NCBI GenBank assembly: GCA_028023455.1
Contig: JAQFVV010000182.1
Location: 2,232,001-2,296,000 of the forward strand
Reading direction: 5' to 3'
Source: Epiperipatus broadwayi
Taxonomy: Eukaryota > Onychophora > Udeonychophora > Euonychophora > Peripatidae
Length of the DNA: 64,000 nt
How positions within the stretch are numbered: the first letter of the stretch is position 1; each line of letters starts with the position of its first letter. Shown in pieces: positions 33,188 through 46,308 of the stretch. The notes under the pieces were generated by a model that worked only from the letters and a program-made list of their open reading frames with translations, did not search any database and was not told where the DNA came from. A program made the translations under genes and the position numbers.

Positions 33188-35130
33188 AGGGCGTCTCAGA
33201 TTTTTTTTATTTAGGACCCTTTTACCCAAGCAAATATTTTCATGACCCTGGGTGTAAAGATATTATTTTAAATTAAAACATGCTGATAATAAATCATAAA
33301 AACAATTTATTTGAAATAATTTTACTATTTATTAAAGACAAAGCCAAATATTCATACTAATGATTGAGCTTGTTTACTTTTGCATAAATAATTAAATCTT
33401 TGATGAATATTTAATATTGCAGCATGTAGAGCTTCTTCAATGAGAGTTGATCAATTTTTGATTTTTATAAATATTAATGCTGAAAATGCCACTTTGCATA
33501 ATACATAGTACAAAATGGTAAAAACATGTTTAGGGCTATTTCAAAATGTTAAGGGAGTTTCTGTCCTAATCCTGAGTCAAAATTCATTTAACAATTTTTG
33601 GGAAAATTCGTTTTAAATCTTCATCACTCAATAATTTTTCAAATTCTTTTTTAAGCATTTAATAATAAATGACTGACATTAATCATTTCAGTTGAGTAGG
33701 ATTTATGAACCCTATTTTCTTTTTCAACATTAAAATTTGAAGGAAAGTATTTTTGAAATTGTGTTTCCAGACACTTCAATATAACTTTTAGAATTAAATC
33801 TTTGGACAGTATTATTTTCAATTATAAAAGCATCTATAGCTGTAATCATTTTTAAATATCCATTTTCCACTCTATTTTTTCATATCACTTTTTTAACAAG
33901 AACTTTCAATTTTATATTTTAACATAAATATGTTATAATTATTTCCTTGAAGTGGGATGTTTAAGTCATTCAATTTTTCAGAAATATCTGACAAATAATA
34001 GTTTTAAAAGCCATAATTCATTGTGGTAAAAATTTAACAAAATCAGATTTCTGCTCACTTAAAAATATAATTTCATCTTTCAACTGGAATAATCAGTATA
34101 AACTTCATCCTCTTGAGAGCTTTCAAGTAGTACTAAGGTTTGGTAATCGGATTTCATATCTTTGCAAAGGTTTGAAAATAAATGACTATTAAGAGCTTAT
34201 GAAATTAATGATTTTGATAGAGTCGCAGACCGCATTTAAATCTGGTTATATATCTTTTGGCTACGAGTGCTTCCTGATGGATCATGCAGTAAATAAAAAT
34301 ATGTTCTTTGCCATCACTTTTAATTTGATATAAATCCAATATTGTCACTCACGATTACCCCAGCATCATCTGCACAAACACCAACACAAATCCTCATTTA
34401 CTATAAAGTCCTCAATTTTAAGATAAATGTGTTCCCCTCTTTTGTGCATTCCCAAAGGACAACAAAACAATAAGTTTTCATATATAGTTCTTTCATATAC
34501 ATATCTTACATAAAGTAACATTGTGCCAAGTTAGAAATGTCAGTTGTTTCATCCAACGGAATTGCAAACTTTGGGCTGTTCTTAAACCTAGTAATTAAGC
34601 TGCTGCCATTGGCTAATTTCAGAAATTCTTCTGGAAATAGTTTCATTCAATAAAGGAATTTTACAAATTTTATCTCCATATTTTTTTCCATGAACTATTT
34701 CCGGCATTTTTATTATAGCAGGCATCTTCTATTGTGTAGGGCTTTTTATTTTTTTTTACAATTAAATAAGTTTTGTAAAATGCAAGTAAATATTTTTTGT
34801 TGACAACAACAAATTTTTCAAAACATTGTTTTTCTGCATTTGAGGATTTAGAAGTCATTCAGCATATTTCTTTGCATGCTTACTACCAAGATATCACTTC
34901 AATTTAAATGGTTTTATGCTCTCTTCCAAAATTTCATTACAAATTAAGCAAATAGGTTATTCCACATCATTACGATTAACATAAGAAAAACCAAATGCCA
35001 AAAATGAATCATCATATTTTATTTTTCTTGTCAAGTTCCATTTTCCGAGTACTACAATCTGCTAGTGAGGAATTGCTGCAGTGTCATCAAATTTTTTATC
35101 CTTTCTATTTAAATTTAGTTATTTATCCAT
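33188..35130 (-). mobile_element. hAT-type transposon (ZBED5-like), one end seen
   Basis: The sequence from 33188, beginning cagggcgtctcagatttttt and containing aggaccc, resembles a hAT terminal repeat (5'-CAG-type start, ggaccc motif). The transposase remnant runs on the minus strand toward it. The partner terminus, expected beyond 35130, was not found by eye, so the true right limit and the 8 bp duplication are undefined. Confidence 0.6.
33352..35130 (-). pseudogene. ZBED5-like hAT transposase, nearly complete, inactivated
   Basis: The start codon is taken at 35128-35130 because a coherent reading begins there. It runs through a BED-type zinc finger (PICLICNEILEESIKPFKLK, 34899-34956, with the later His pair). 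A linker follows with KPYTIED, K-M-P-E-I-V and I-P-L-L-N-E-T-I-S-R-R-I, then the RNase H-like core with the first catalytic Asp in LDETTDISNLAQ (34521-34556). Next is YCMIHQEALVAK (34259-34291), equal to the family's H-C-x-x-H-R-x-A-L block. Further on come L-S-D-I-x-x-K-L-N-D-L-N and the C-terminal dimerisation segment, ending CKSKQAQSLV with a stop at 33352-33354. More than ten stops and frameshifts interrupt it. Length (~590 codons) fits a full ZBED5-type transposase. The second frame at 34670-34858 is simply an unbroken piece. Confidence 0.88.
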
Positions 35131-37801
35131 AGCAAAAAAAAATATTTTTCCATGAAATATAAATATCGTAATTAAAAATAAATAAATATAAAGTCATAAT
35201 TATTAGGGTTTTTCGAAATTAAGTTTGTTTTATTCGAACTCTTTAAGAAATTTTCAAGAATTTGAAATTTTTTGAATATATAAAAATTAACTTCTTAAAA
35301 AATTTCAGGCCAAGTCAGTCCAAGGATCCTTTAAAAAAACAAAATTCCGAAATAACTACTTCACTTAAAAAATTTGGAAACTTCATATAACTAAAACAAA
35401 AAATGAAAGAACACTTACATCATTAGAAATATCTATTTTTTTACTTTTAAAATAATATAGAAACAATATTGATAAAAAGCGACATTTATTTTTTTTGACA
35501 TAAATACTAGCTTCAATGTATGAAATTAAATTTATTTGAAAGGAACCAATTTTTAATCTTTTTTAATTATTGCTTCTGTTTAGAATAGATGACTCATGAA
35601 AAAAAGTATTTAATATGGATGAAAAGTTGAAAGGGCCTGTTAATTTTATACTTATTTGTCAAGGAATATGATTAGAACAGTTTTCCGATAAAACTATATA
35701 ATTCAGAGTATGCAATTGTCTCATCTGTGCAAGCAGAAGAGAGAGTAGAATGCATAGACAAAAACAGTTGGTGGTAGTGTATGGTAACCAATGGCTAGTT
35801 GGCGCAAGCACTCTATGACAAACTTATAGATATATATACATGTAATATTGCTAAACTAGTTTTGAATTAATTTTCGGTTGTTGCATGACCAGAAATTTTT
35901 TACTTTTGATAAAATTTCTGCAATTCTTAAATTTAGTTATGTGATCTCATATGGGATCGTGACTCATTAGGACTATCACCTGAAACAGATGATCATTGCA
36001 ATGTAGAATGATCATAATTGACATGTTTTGTAATACAATATTAATCATATTTGTTTTTTTTAATTTAATTATCAATTTCTGGGATGTTTTATTGCATATT
36101 TTGGTGTCTTTCTTTTTTAGTGCTTATGATTTTTGCATATTTTATTGTCTTCTGTTATTGGAAGTTGTATTGAATGTGAATGAAAATGAGGGTATGACTT
36201 GAGATTAGAATATTCTTTTGGACTCTTGGTTAAAAGACTTATACCAGAAATCATTTAGTTTTATATCAAATGAATATTAAGATAAGAGTTTTAAGGACTT
36301 TAATTATTTAAATCTAATTTTGGTTGAATCTATATAGTTGTTTTTTAAGATTAGTTTGTTTACCTGCTTTATAGCTGTTTTGTTTTATATTTCATTATTT
36401 GAATTTTCTAGAAGGGTCAAACATCCATATTTTGCTTAATAAAAAATTTAATGCATATTTCTACTTGAGTAGACTAATTTGGATTTCTGTTTTCATGAAT
36501 AATTGTGGGGGGAAAGGCTAATAGAAAATATTATTTTCATATATAAAGAACTATCGCAGAAGATTTATTTGTTAATATACTATTTTCTTTATTTACTCAT
36601 TCTGAGTCATATTTAAGTTTGCTGTTCATTAAAAGTCAATACTTAGAACTATTTTTTTTTTAACTGTACAGCTTTGATTAATGTAATGAGGCAATAGTAT
36701 TTGTTTTATCGGCACTAATTTTATTTATTTTATTTTAGGTAAGTCTGAACTTTTTAATTTTTTTCATTGTATTGTTTAATGAAATTTATATTTATATTAA
36801 GATCCTGCTCAGAAACTGCAATTGAATCATTACTCTTTAGGTATAAATTGAACGCACTGGTAAAATATAAACTAATATCTATCATCATAGCAGTCATACT
36901 ACTACCAACATGGCTTTTCCACTTTCATATTGATATCTCATCACTATAACCAATCATTGTCAAATACATCTGTTATACAAATAGTGCTATAGATAGTTTT
37001 TTTTATAAGTTTGCATTTTTTAATGTCCAATATGTATTTTTTTTTGTTATTTTCAGATGCATTTTTTTAACTCTTCAGTTGTATGTAAAAACTTTTTATG
37101 AACTATTCTGTTGCATTACTATAAATTCCAAATATTAACAGCTGTTGAACAATATATATATTTACTTTTTTTATATCTAACCTATTATAAGCATTTTGAT
37201 TTCAAGATTATGGACTGAAATACTTAGACGATTGTGAGATCAAAACACTAGACAGAATGTTAAAATCAAAACAATATCTAATTAATATTTTAGCAGATTG
37301 AAATCATTTGACAGACATTCTATTTTTTATTAGTTTAAATTTAGTTTTTACATGAAAAGTATTTAACATTCATATAAAACTTTTTATTCCTTGTTTAATT
37401 TTATATCATAAAAATTTTCATAAATACATTCATGAGGTGTGTATATGTGCACTTATTTCCTAAATAATATATTTATTAAAAAAATGTTAACAGTAAGAGT
37501 AATTGTATAATTAAGAAAATTTTGATTAAATATTAAGACAGTATTTTAAATTCATTCCAGTTATAACTTGTTATGTTTGTGTGTATAAATTAGATAAAAT
37601 GACCAATTCTTCATCCATTTATATATATGTTGATATAATACTATTATTCTATATTTAATCATGTTAGATAATTTTGCATTATTGTTATAATTTTGTGAGA
37701 ATCTTAATATATATATATAATGCATTATATTTATCATGTACATGGAGCAAATTGTTATTGTTATTTTAACGTTTTTATAAGTTGCATATTAAAAATTTCA
37801 G
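35131..37801. other. AT-rich, probably intron or upstream sequence of the host gene
   Basis: No exon with convincing borders is seen. The 68-codon frame at 35996-36202 is Phe/Ile-rich and is likely chance. Poly(T) tracts and AT microsatellites are frequent. Confidence 0.45.
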
Positions 37802-38049
37802 AAAACCAGCTGTGACTCATCATGTTGTTGGAAGTGAAGAAGAAGATTTAGAAGTCGAGGTAAAAGTTGCAGTTAGTGAGGATGATGATGATGATGAAAA
37901 TACATCTAAAGTTGATCATGAACCTGAAGAGCCAGTTCAGTTACCAGAAGGCACTGTAGTAGTTCACCCAGAACCTGTAGAAGATGAAGGCAAAGATTTT
38001 CAGGGACCAGAATTTAAATACAATGTTAAAAATAAAAATAATACATCTG
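37802..38049 (+). CDS. host gene internal exon, acidic protein, unidentified
   Basis: A 248 bp exon. The 5' border is ttgcatattaaaaatttcag/AAAACC, with a pyrimidine-poor but usable acceptor. The 3' border is ACATCTG/gtaagt, a consensus donor. It starts with the last base of a codon and ends after the first base of a codon (phase 1). The open frame encodes KPAVTHHVVGSEEEDLEVEV, an Asp run (D-D-D-D-D), several Glu/Pro-rich turns (EPEEPVQLPEGTVVVHPEPV) and a basic end (KYNVKNKNN). Codons use the third position freely, unlike the AT-only frames nearby. It is probably a disordered, cytoplasmic or nuclear region. I do not recognise the protein. The in-frame ATG at 37782 lies in the intron and is not a start. 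Confidence 0.8.
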
Positions 38050-38880
38050 GTAAGTTGAAATTATTTTACTATTCAGTTTAATTTTTTTTCTATCTTAAAT
38101 TGCCAATGCTTTTTATATCAGGCATATTATCTTTTTTATATGATTTTTTAAATTTCTGTATTGAGTACAGGTATATGTTTATGCATTCTTACATCTACTG
38201 AAAAAAGATTACAACTTACTGATTGCATTTTATAAAAAATTATCTGATGCAAGTTTATTTGATATTTATAAAAGTAATTAGCTATTCTATAATAGTTTAA
38301 AGAATACAACCAATTATAGAGATAATATTGTTTTAGTTTTCTTTGATCATGAGAAATCTTGCAATTTTAAATTTAGCTTCAATTGAAGGCTTACAAGAAT
38401 ATTTATGGAGAAATATATCATAGAAAAATTAAAATTAAAGCAGTTGTTTATCAGTCAATTAAAAAACTAATAAATAGGCAGTGTTAATACTGATACATAC
38501 AGTTCCTGGAAAATTATGTGACATTTGTTTTTTTTTTTGTCTATGTAAGTTTACTTGATAATATTATGATCTAAATAATCGCAAATACTTCTGTATAATG
38601 TTATAATAATTATAGTATATTTTTGATTGGTAACTTATTAATTTAAATATATATATATATACAAAATAGAAAATCATATAACATTAAATTACTAACTCAA
38701 AAAAAAAAATTTACTAAAATTCTTTAGTAATCTTGGTGTCATCTATTATCAAATAGGTGAAGTGAAATTCAACTAGATACAAACAACAATATATATATAT
38801 ATATACTACATACACAAAACAGAAATAGCCTTCTCACAATTCACTTCAAAAACCAACCACTTTTAATACTGAAAAAATGT
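38050..38880. other. intron sequence, AT-rich
   Basis: Directly follows the exon donor. Holds AT microsatellites (38648-38662, 38792-38806) and no recognised feature. Confidence 0.45.
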
Positions 38881-38884
38881 TTTC

Positions 38885-39990
38885 ATGAAATTGATGATCT
38901 AGATTTAAGAATTTTTATCATCAGAATTTCTCTGAGCCTTCTTTTTTGATTCATTTTTTCCATAAAAGATATTTTATGATCTATATTCAGTTCATAAATA
39001 TACTAGGCTGAATTATGATACCTAGTTTTATTTAATTCTAGTCTTATGAACTTTAGTTCTCACATTAAGACTTAATTCTACTTTGACCTATATAAATTGT
39101 ACAACAACTGCAAGGGAATCTTATAAACTATCAGGAATAGATTTATTATCAATCGACTACTTTGAACTATTTGTTAACAAATTTAAATCAAGGCATTTTT
39201 TCCAAGAAACTGTCATACTACTCAATAAACCAATCTATAAATTGATGGGGTTAAGTGGTTAAAAAAATAAACTTGTTACTATTACTAACAATTAATTTTT
39301 TTATTAATATCAAGCCTATAGATATTTTTATTAAATATAATATTTCTAATAAATTCATAATTATAACCCAGATCAATATAATCAAAAGCAAATTGACTTT
39401 TTTGAGTATAAACACTGTTTTCAAAATTATTAAGTCATCTATTTCTATAACAAAAGTTCAATTAATACATTTTTTTATGAATAAAATGATGATAACTGTC
39501 ACATCTTATCATATTTCTTAAATTTTTATGTTTAATAAAATGACTCCAAAATAAAATATTATCAGTCTTATTAACACTTAAATCTAAAAATTTTAATTTA
39601 AAAGAAAATCATAAGTATCCTCTTCAATAGTAAAATTAATATTAAAATCAGCCTATGAAAAAATCCTTCAATTTATCTTTCTGAATAACAAACAAACAAT
39701 CATCAACATATCTAGCAAATACTTTTAAAGAAACAAAAATGATTATTCTATAAAAAGTCAATATAGACAGTAACATCAAAGGAGAAATAACATAACCAAT
39801 AATCCATCTCTCTCTAATCTTATAAAACACATTATTATACATATAAAACATTGAATCCTCTGATACTAATAGAAAATCATGATTAATAATTTTATATGCA
39901 GAAAAATATTCACATTTCCCTAAAATAACAAAAAGATTAATATATATAAAGCTAATAATGCTTAAGATTAGATTGGTTTACAAATGCAAG
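38885..39990 (-). pseudogene. Penelope-like element: RT palm and GIY-YIG nuclease remnants
   Basis: From 39851 down, one frame reads through a R-W-I-I-G-Y-V-I-S-P-L segment (the G-S-P-x-S-P-L block) to FARYVDDCLFVIQKDK, with the catalytic Asp pair at residues 50-51 (near 39699-39704). Broken frames then carry I-N-F-T-I-E-E-D-T, F-L-D-L and a His-containing region, as in the connector after Penelope-like palms. At 39080-39094 a YIGQS motif, preceded by two Cys, marks the GIY-YIG nuclease. It is followed by a S-A-x-Y-I-x-E-L-N-I-D-H-K-I block and R-x-L-R-E-I-L-M-I-K. RT followed by GIY-YIG is the diagnostic order of Penelope-like elements. It is inactive through many frameshifts. It lies antisense in the host intron. 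Confidence 0.75.
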
Positions 39991-40003
39991 TATATGAAAG
40001 GAG

Positions 40004-40362
40004 TCTATACCTAAACAATACCAAGAATCTCAATCTGTTGTCAAGGTAACCTTTTTAAATATGTTTATATAGACACAAAAGATTGGCACTTGACTGAAAG
40101 AGATTGAAATTTATAATTCAAAAACATTTAAACTTCATTAAACAGACAAATATAACCTATTTTAGGTTATATTTGCCTGTTCAATGAGGTTTATTTAAAC
40201 TTATTTGAAATATAAATTTCAATCTCTTTCAGTCATGTGTTAATCTCTAGCATCTATATAAGCATATTAGACTTTAGATGGTGGATATCAACCGTTACCC
40301 TAATAAAAAAATTTGCTTTGACAACAAACAGATAGTGATTCTTAGTATTGCTTAGGTATGGC
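40004..40362. repeat. long inverted repeat beside the Penelope-like element
   Basis: The whole 359 bp folds back on itself. The outer arms read tacctaaacaataccaagaa (left) and its inverse at 40330-40362. The inner arms tgactgaaagagattgaaat (40091) and its inverse (to 40235) are nearly perfect. The centre is aaatataacctattttaggt and its inverse. It abuts the 5' side of the Penelope-like remnant, in element sense. It may be that element's inverted terminal structure or an independent foldback element. Confidence 0.7.
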
Positions 40363-43300
40363 ATTGCTGTCATGTAATTCACTTATATGTGTATTTTTAA
40401 TTTTGTTAAAATTATTATTTTTATTTACATAAAGTAATTGGCAACTAAACTGAAAACAAAATGAGTTAATTATATGGAATTTTAAAATGAATTTCAACAA
40501 AAAGACAATAACTCTGAAGACATGCAAACTATGAAACAATTAGAACATAAACTTTATGGAATAGTAAAATATGGTAAATGTGGACTATTGCAATGACTAC
40601 AAAAAGTAAATGATAATGCAGAAATTTGCAAAGTTTTTTTAAAAAAAGGAAAAAGTTTTGTCTTTTGATGCTTTTTTATGTCTTTCATAAAAAATCATCT
40701 TCTATTTCCTTGAAAATTGTATTTAGCATTAGTTTGCATATAAAATAATGAATTATAATACAAAATATTAACAAAAAGAAAATGATATTAATTTGAGTAA
40801 TAAACATTCCAAGAAAATAACATCCAGTATTAGCAGTTACATAAAAAGTAAATAATTGGATTATTAAGTAGAAATATGATCAATAGTCTATTAACAAAAC
40901 GTTATTCTTTTTCAAATAGATCTTTAATTAAATTTAACACTATTGAATCCATATTAGCAATCAATCTTAAATGAACTGTATATCATCAAAATAGCATAAA
41001 ATTAGGTTTATTGCATTATTAAAAGATCCAGAAATGATTGTTGATCGATATTTGCATTATACTTGACCAACATTTGATCAAAAAGTATTATAAATCTTTA
41101 TATATGTGCTTGTATAACATTGTCTGAAATCTTTGTTGTTTATTTATCAATATCTATGCTGAACCGTATTAAAATACGTGTAGTTCATGAGTGTTTTAGC
41201 ATTTGGTAATATTTTAAAAGCTAAAAGTAAAATTTAAAAATCGTTCAAAAGACACAATTTAGTTTTTTTTAGTTAATATAATTTATTTTAGATACATACA
41301 ATGGAAGTTATTTGTGCATTTAGTATTATCTATTTAATTAAAAATGAAAGTTAAAATTGGAAGGAATAAAAATACATGCAGATTATTAATCTAGATAAAT
41401 AAAGAAAATTCCAAACGCAAGAGATTGTAACCAAAGTTTTAAGCTAATTAAAGATGACTGAAAGAATGTATAAAAAAGAGAACTTTGTAATTAAAAAAGA
41501 AAAGAAAATGTACAAGATTATCAACTTGTATTCTGATAACAAAAAAAGATAAGAATATAAGTACGAAATCTTAAAAAACTGACCCGAGGTTATAAAAGAG
41601 ACAGAAAAACTGCAAACAAGGTCTTTTTGCTAAAAGTTTCATGCACCTTGGATGGGTGAGAGGACGGGGCCAAATTGTGGCTCGTTTTCTCAACCATAAT
41701 AAAAATTCAGAAATATGCATTTGCTGAAACAATGCATCAGGTGTGAATAGAAACCGGAGCGTTTTGTGGACACCTCTCACGTAAAGAGATCACTTGAAAA
41801 GCTTTGCTTCTAGCCATACCTTGCAACTGACCAGAAACATGAAAATGTCGACAGCAGAAATCAGTTAACTTCCAATTAGCTCTGTATCCCAAGAAATACA
41901 AGTATGCTACAAGAATCTACGATCTATACAAACTTTGTGACTAATTAAATGTTTACAAACTAACCTTAACTAGGAATGTTCTAATAGCAATATAGACATT
42001 CGTCTAGGAGAAACTTAAATGTCATATAAACTGTTTTAATTATTTGATCAATATTATCTGGATGAGCATATGTATGTTCTTTCCATTTTATTAATAATTT
42101 ATCGTTTAAAATATTTTAATTTAAAGTAATATATTTATCTTTAATGTCAGCTTTTCTTGTATGTTCTTAATTGTAGCTTATTAGATTTTATTATTAAAAA
42201 GATTATTAATTTTAGAGAATTGTATAAATTACCTTTGCCAATATACTTGTTTAATAGTTAAGCCCGAGGATAATTCATATAAATTAATTGACAGGAAAAC
42301 GTAATTCCTGATCTTATTTTAATTATTTGTTTCAAATTGACGATGCGATGCGATGAATATCAGAGGGGCTATGACCCTGGTGACCTTTTAAATAAATGTA
42401 AACTGATTACACCAGCAATGAAAATCATAAATAAAAATATTAGGTTAGCTAATCAGGAAATATAACTATGTTCTTGAGATATCTAAACTCATACATGAAT
42501 GGAAGATTCTTCTTTTTCATAGTTTGATTAACTAGCACTTTATAGTGTGTAAAAAAAAACAACATATAATCATTTCACAAAACATTACTAAACATTACAA
42601 TGCATAATATATTATTTTAAATGTAGCTTTAAGAAGTTCACATAGTTTTTCTTAATAAAAAATGCAATATTTGAAATAGGGTTGATTCATCAGGGCATAT
42701 GGTGCTTAATCTTTATTCTTTCAAATCTTCTATAAGCATATTGAATTCAAACAATTATAATATCCAAAAAATTTTAATCATATATATGATCATGATCCTT
42801 TTCCATTGTTTTAAGCAATCACTTTCAGTTGTTAAAAAAAGCATATGTTTAAAAGAACTTTTTGATGTGGCATATCTTATTTTAATACTGATGTTAAATC
42901 TGGCAATAGGTGTCAAAGCAAAAGGAACAGATGTAGCAAAGTGAATTATTGACTAAGAATGATTTGAACATATTTTATATTAACTATAAGTATCACAAAA
43001 AAATTTTGCAAAGTTATTCTAGGTTGCAAATTTAGAACAAACATGTACTGATCTTATTAATGGGGAAAAAAATTCATATAAAGGGAAAAAATATTTAGTA
43101 ATAGAAATCCACTTTTCTACTACCTTTCTCAATTTTATTATTGATCACATATTGTGTTTTTTTTCTCAGATTCTTTTATAATAAATAAGAAAAAGAAAAG
43201 AAAGTGGCATTATCAAACTAAAATATAGATCCAAGATAAAAAATATGCAAACTTCATTCATCTTTTTATATAGGAAGTTTTGAAAATAAGCTTTTACTCA

Positions 43301-43595
43301 TCAAAAGTATAAATAATAATTGCCTATTTCACATTCTGAAAGTACTTGTGTTAAATGCAATTTTTGGAAAAATATATGGCTAACTCTCATAATAAACCCA
43401 TGAGTTTAATAAAGTAAAAAAATGTTTTTTACATTTAAATGTAAAGATATCGATCAAAAACAGTTACTTTTCTTAACCTGTAAATATATATTAGACATGA
43501 TAATGATGTTTTGTCTTTAAATGTACACAAGTATATATTGAATATTGAGATCATATACCCAAATGATAGTGTGGATAGAAAAAAAATATAAAAAG
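40363..43595. other. intron-like stretch with an unassigned GC-richer patch
   Basis: Mostly AT-rich. At 41600-41830 the composition is more balanced and a minus-strand 69-codon frame (41571-41780) is open. I recognise no motif in either strand. The patch may be old transposon or a conserved non-coding segment. No splice borders were convincing. Confidence 0.35.
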
Positions 43596-43810
43596 GATTA
43601 AATAATAATATCAATTAGGTATAAACATGATTGTTGTTTTTCAAAGAAATAAAAAAACTAATTAAACATTATGTTAAAAATAATGACTTGTTATTAGAGT
43701 AAGATTAAATAATAATATCAATTAGGTATAAATACGATTGTTGTTTTTCAAAGAGATAAAAAAACTAATTAAAACTTACATAAAAAATAATGACTTGTTA
43801 TTGGAGTAAG
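43596..43810. repeat. two-copy tandem repeat, 107 bp period
   Basis: gattaaataataatatcaat at 43596 recurs at 43703, and the copies match almost throughout (tgattgttgtttttcaaag and aatgacttgttatt occur in both). It is recent by its high identity. Confidence 0.75.
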
Positions 43811-45380
43811 ATAAACAAAAAAATAAATATGAAAATTAGGAGTAATTAAGAAACTTGATAAAAATAATAAGCTGTAAGTAACAGATTAAAATTTGAAGAA
43901 ATAGTGTATTCAAAGCATGATAATTGGCAGATTATAACCGATTAAACATTTATTGTTTGATTGCTTTTTTTAATAAGAGAAAACAATGCCAAAGAATAAT
44001 ATAAAAAGGGGAAAAAATGAAGAAACTAATGAGAGATTTGGCAGAATCCCTAAGACTATTTTCAAGAGATTTTCTTGTCCAGAAAAGATAAACAGACGTC
44101 TCAGTGTATATAATTTCATCATTTAATTGTGAATTGTCAAATGAAAAAGAAAAATCCAAGACTAGTGGATCAATTCAAGTGTTTCTCAAAAGTTTCTATT
44201 AAATTAAAATTATAAAATATGCTCCTTACTAATGAAAGCCATAAGCTAGAAACTAATCTGGAAATCTTGGATGGGAAACTACTGGATAGAGATTATGATA
44301 TCTATTGATAGATTTTGCACCACATGGCAAAATTTTGCTACTTGTGTAAGCATAAAATGTGATGTTTTAAAGAAAAGAAACTATGGAAAGAATAAGCTAC
44401 TGATATCATTTAACATTATTGATGCTTTTCTGCATTATAATCTGGAAGAAACTTGCAAAAGCAATTCACATTATGGCATTTAATATATTGTTAAAAAAAA
44501 GAAACTTCTCTGACTATAATAATGAAATATAGTAGTTATCAACTCTGCTGATATTTATTTTAAAATGTAACTTTGATAATTTGAAATATTGTTTCTTCCC
44601 CCCTCCCCCCAACAATCTAATTTCATTTAATGTATAAAAAATAAAGCATTACGTTTGATTTTTTTCCTAAACGTGTTAATTATTGAACTAAATTATCAAA
44701 ATATGAATAAAACAAATTATATACTATTTTCTCATAAAATGAATCAAAAGTATATTTTACAAATATATCAATAATTTTATAAAATATAATATTTTTAAAT
44801 GGAGAAAATTCTTTAAAATCTAATAAATTTACCTTTTAATTATTTCATAAAAACATTGATGTCTTTATCACATTTTTTTTCTTCTAATTATAATGAAATT
44901 CTTTATAACATTAAAAATAATGATATAAAATGTTTTATGAAATAATGAGCTAAAAAATAATTTTATTATATCATTTTTTTCCCTCCACTTAAATATAAAA
45001 ATTAAAAAAAAAAAAAAAAATTTTTGTTTTTATATTATACATTTTTGTTTTTATATTATATATTTTTGATGTATTTTATAAGTTTGTATTTTTATTTTTC
45101 AGAAACATTTTTTAAAATAGTGTTATACTGGAAAAAGTTTTTATTAAATAATCAAAATGTCACCTATGTAGAAATTATATGTAACATATTTTGTTCATAT
45201 TAAATTTATTTGCAGATATTTTTCAATAATAAACAAGTTTAGAAAAAAATGGGGTCCTTTAATTTTTAAAATACAAGTTGTTATATAATTAGGGAGAAAC
45301 TTAATCAAAACCTTTTAACTATAATTAATTAATCTTCTAAAATTTGAATACAAGTATAGGGTGTATACTTAAACCAAATG
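43811..45380. other. AT-rich intron-like stretch
   Basis: No gene recognised. The 70-codon plus frame at 44271 and the 69-codon minus frame at 43950-44159 have AT-driven composition. A 24 bp direct repeat (tttttgtttttatattat) lies at 45018-45065. Confidence 0.4.
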
Positions 45381-45381
45381 T

Positions 45382-45521
45382 AATTCAAGGAGATTTGAAC
45401 ACAGACTTTCAATTGCCGTTCTGTCATTCACTCTATCTTATATAATCTATACATGTGACCACATACATGGGAATGACAGAAGGTGCTTGAAAATCTGTGT
45501 TCAAATTCCCTTGAATTATTT
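45382..45521. mobile_element. foldback MITE, about 140 bp
   Basis: The left arm at 45382-45430 (aattcaaggagatttgaaca through gccgttctgtcattc) pairs with the right arm 45470-45521 in inverted form over about 48 bp with few mismatches. The spacer is ~40 bp and AT-rich. No target-site duplication is clear. The arms carry a box-B-like gatttgaacac, probably by chance. Confidence 0.6.
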
Positions 45522-46080
45522 TTCTAAATTAATTTTCTCTTCCCCTGCATTAAAATTATTACACAGAACAAAAGATTAAAATGTAATAAATAAGGCAGCA
45601 AATGAGAAATTCCTGTTATTTTTTAACACTGCTCTTCTACTAACTTGCAAGTAAGTGCAGGAACTGGAGAGATCCGTCTCTGAAGGTTTCAAAACAGATC
45701 TAAGGTTATTTAATGGCTTCATTGGGCTATTATTATTTGTACATGCCTTCGGGTAAATAATTGGAAATAATTTGTTTATATCCAAATTTTATCTTCATAT
45801 AATTGTTATACTAATATATATATATATATTTCATTAAATAGCTAATTTTTTATTAAATTTATTAAAATATTTGTCCTGAATTTGATTATTATTCCTATTA
45901 GGCCAGATAATACACAAGCATGAATAATATTTTTGTAGTGTAATTTTCACTATACTATTCTCACGCAAGATAGGGACTGGTTTCTATTCAGTTTTAACAC
46001 CTTGTGAAGGGATATAATCATAAACATATGATCAAAGACATGTGAAAAAGATGTATGGTCGCCCCAGGGTGCACATTACA

Positions 46081-46203
46081 TGCTGAACCAGCAGTCACCC
46101 ATTGGACCAGATCACAATCTCTTACTCATATCTTAAATCATTTTGCTGAACCAGCAGTCATTGGACCAGATCACAATCTCTTACTCATATCTTAAATCAT
46201 TTT
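46081..46203. repeat. two-copy tandem repeat, ~62 bp period
   Basis: tgctgaaccagcagtcaccc at 46081-46143 is repeated at 46144-46203, lacking only three bases (ccc). It is nearly identical otherwise, so it is a recent slippage or duplication. Confidence 0.85.
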
Positions 46204-46308
46204 TCAGTATATACATTGATAGCAAGTTACCACAGTTTAATTGATAAGTGTCTAATGTCAAATGTGCTCGCCTCATAACTTTGACACAAATCTCTTAATG
46301 AAAGTATA

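Noticed and set aside
39255-39521. 88-codon plus-strand frame
   Set aside because: Ile/Lys-rich shadow opposite the Penelope-like connector region.
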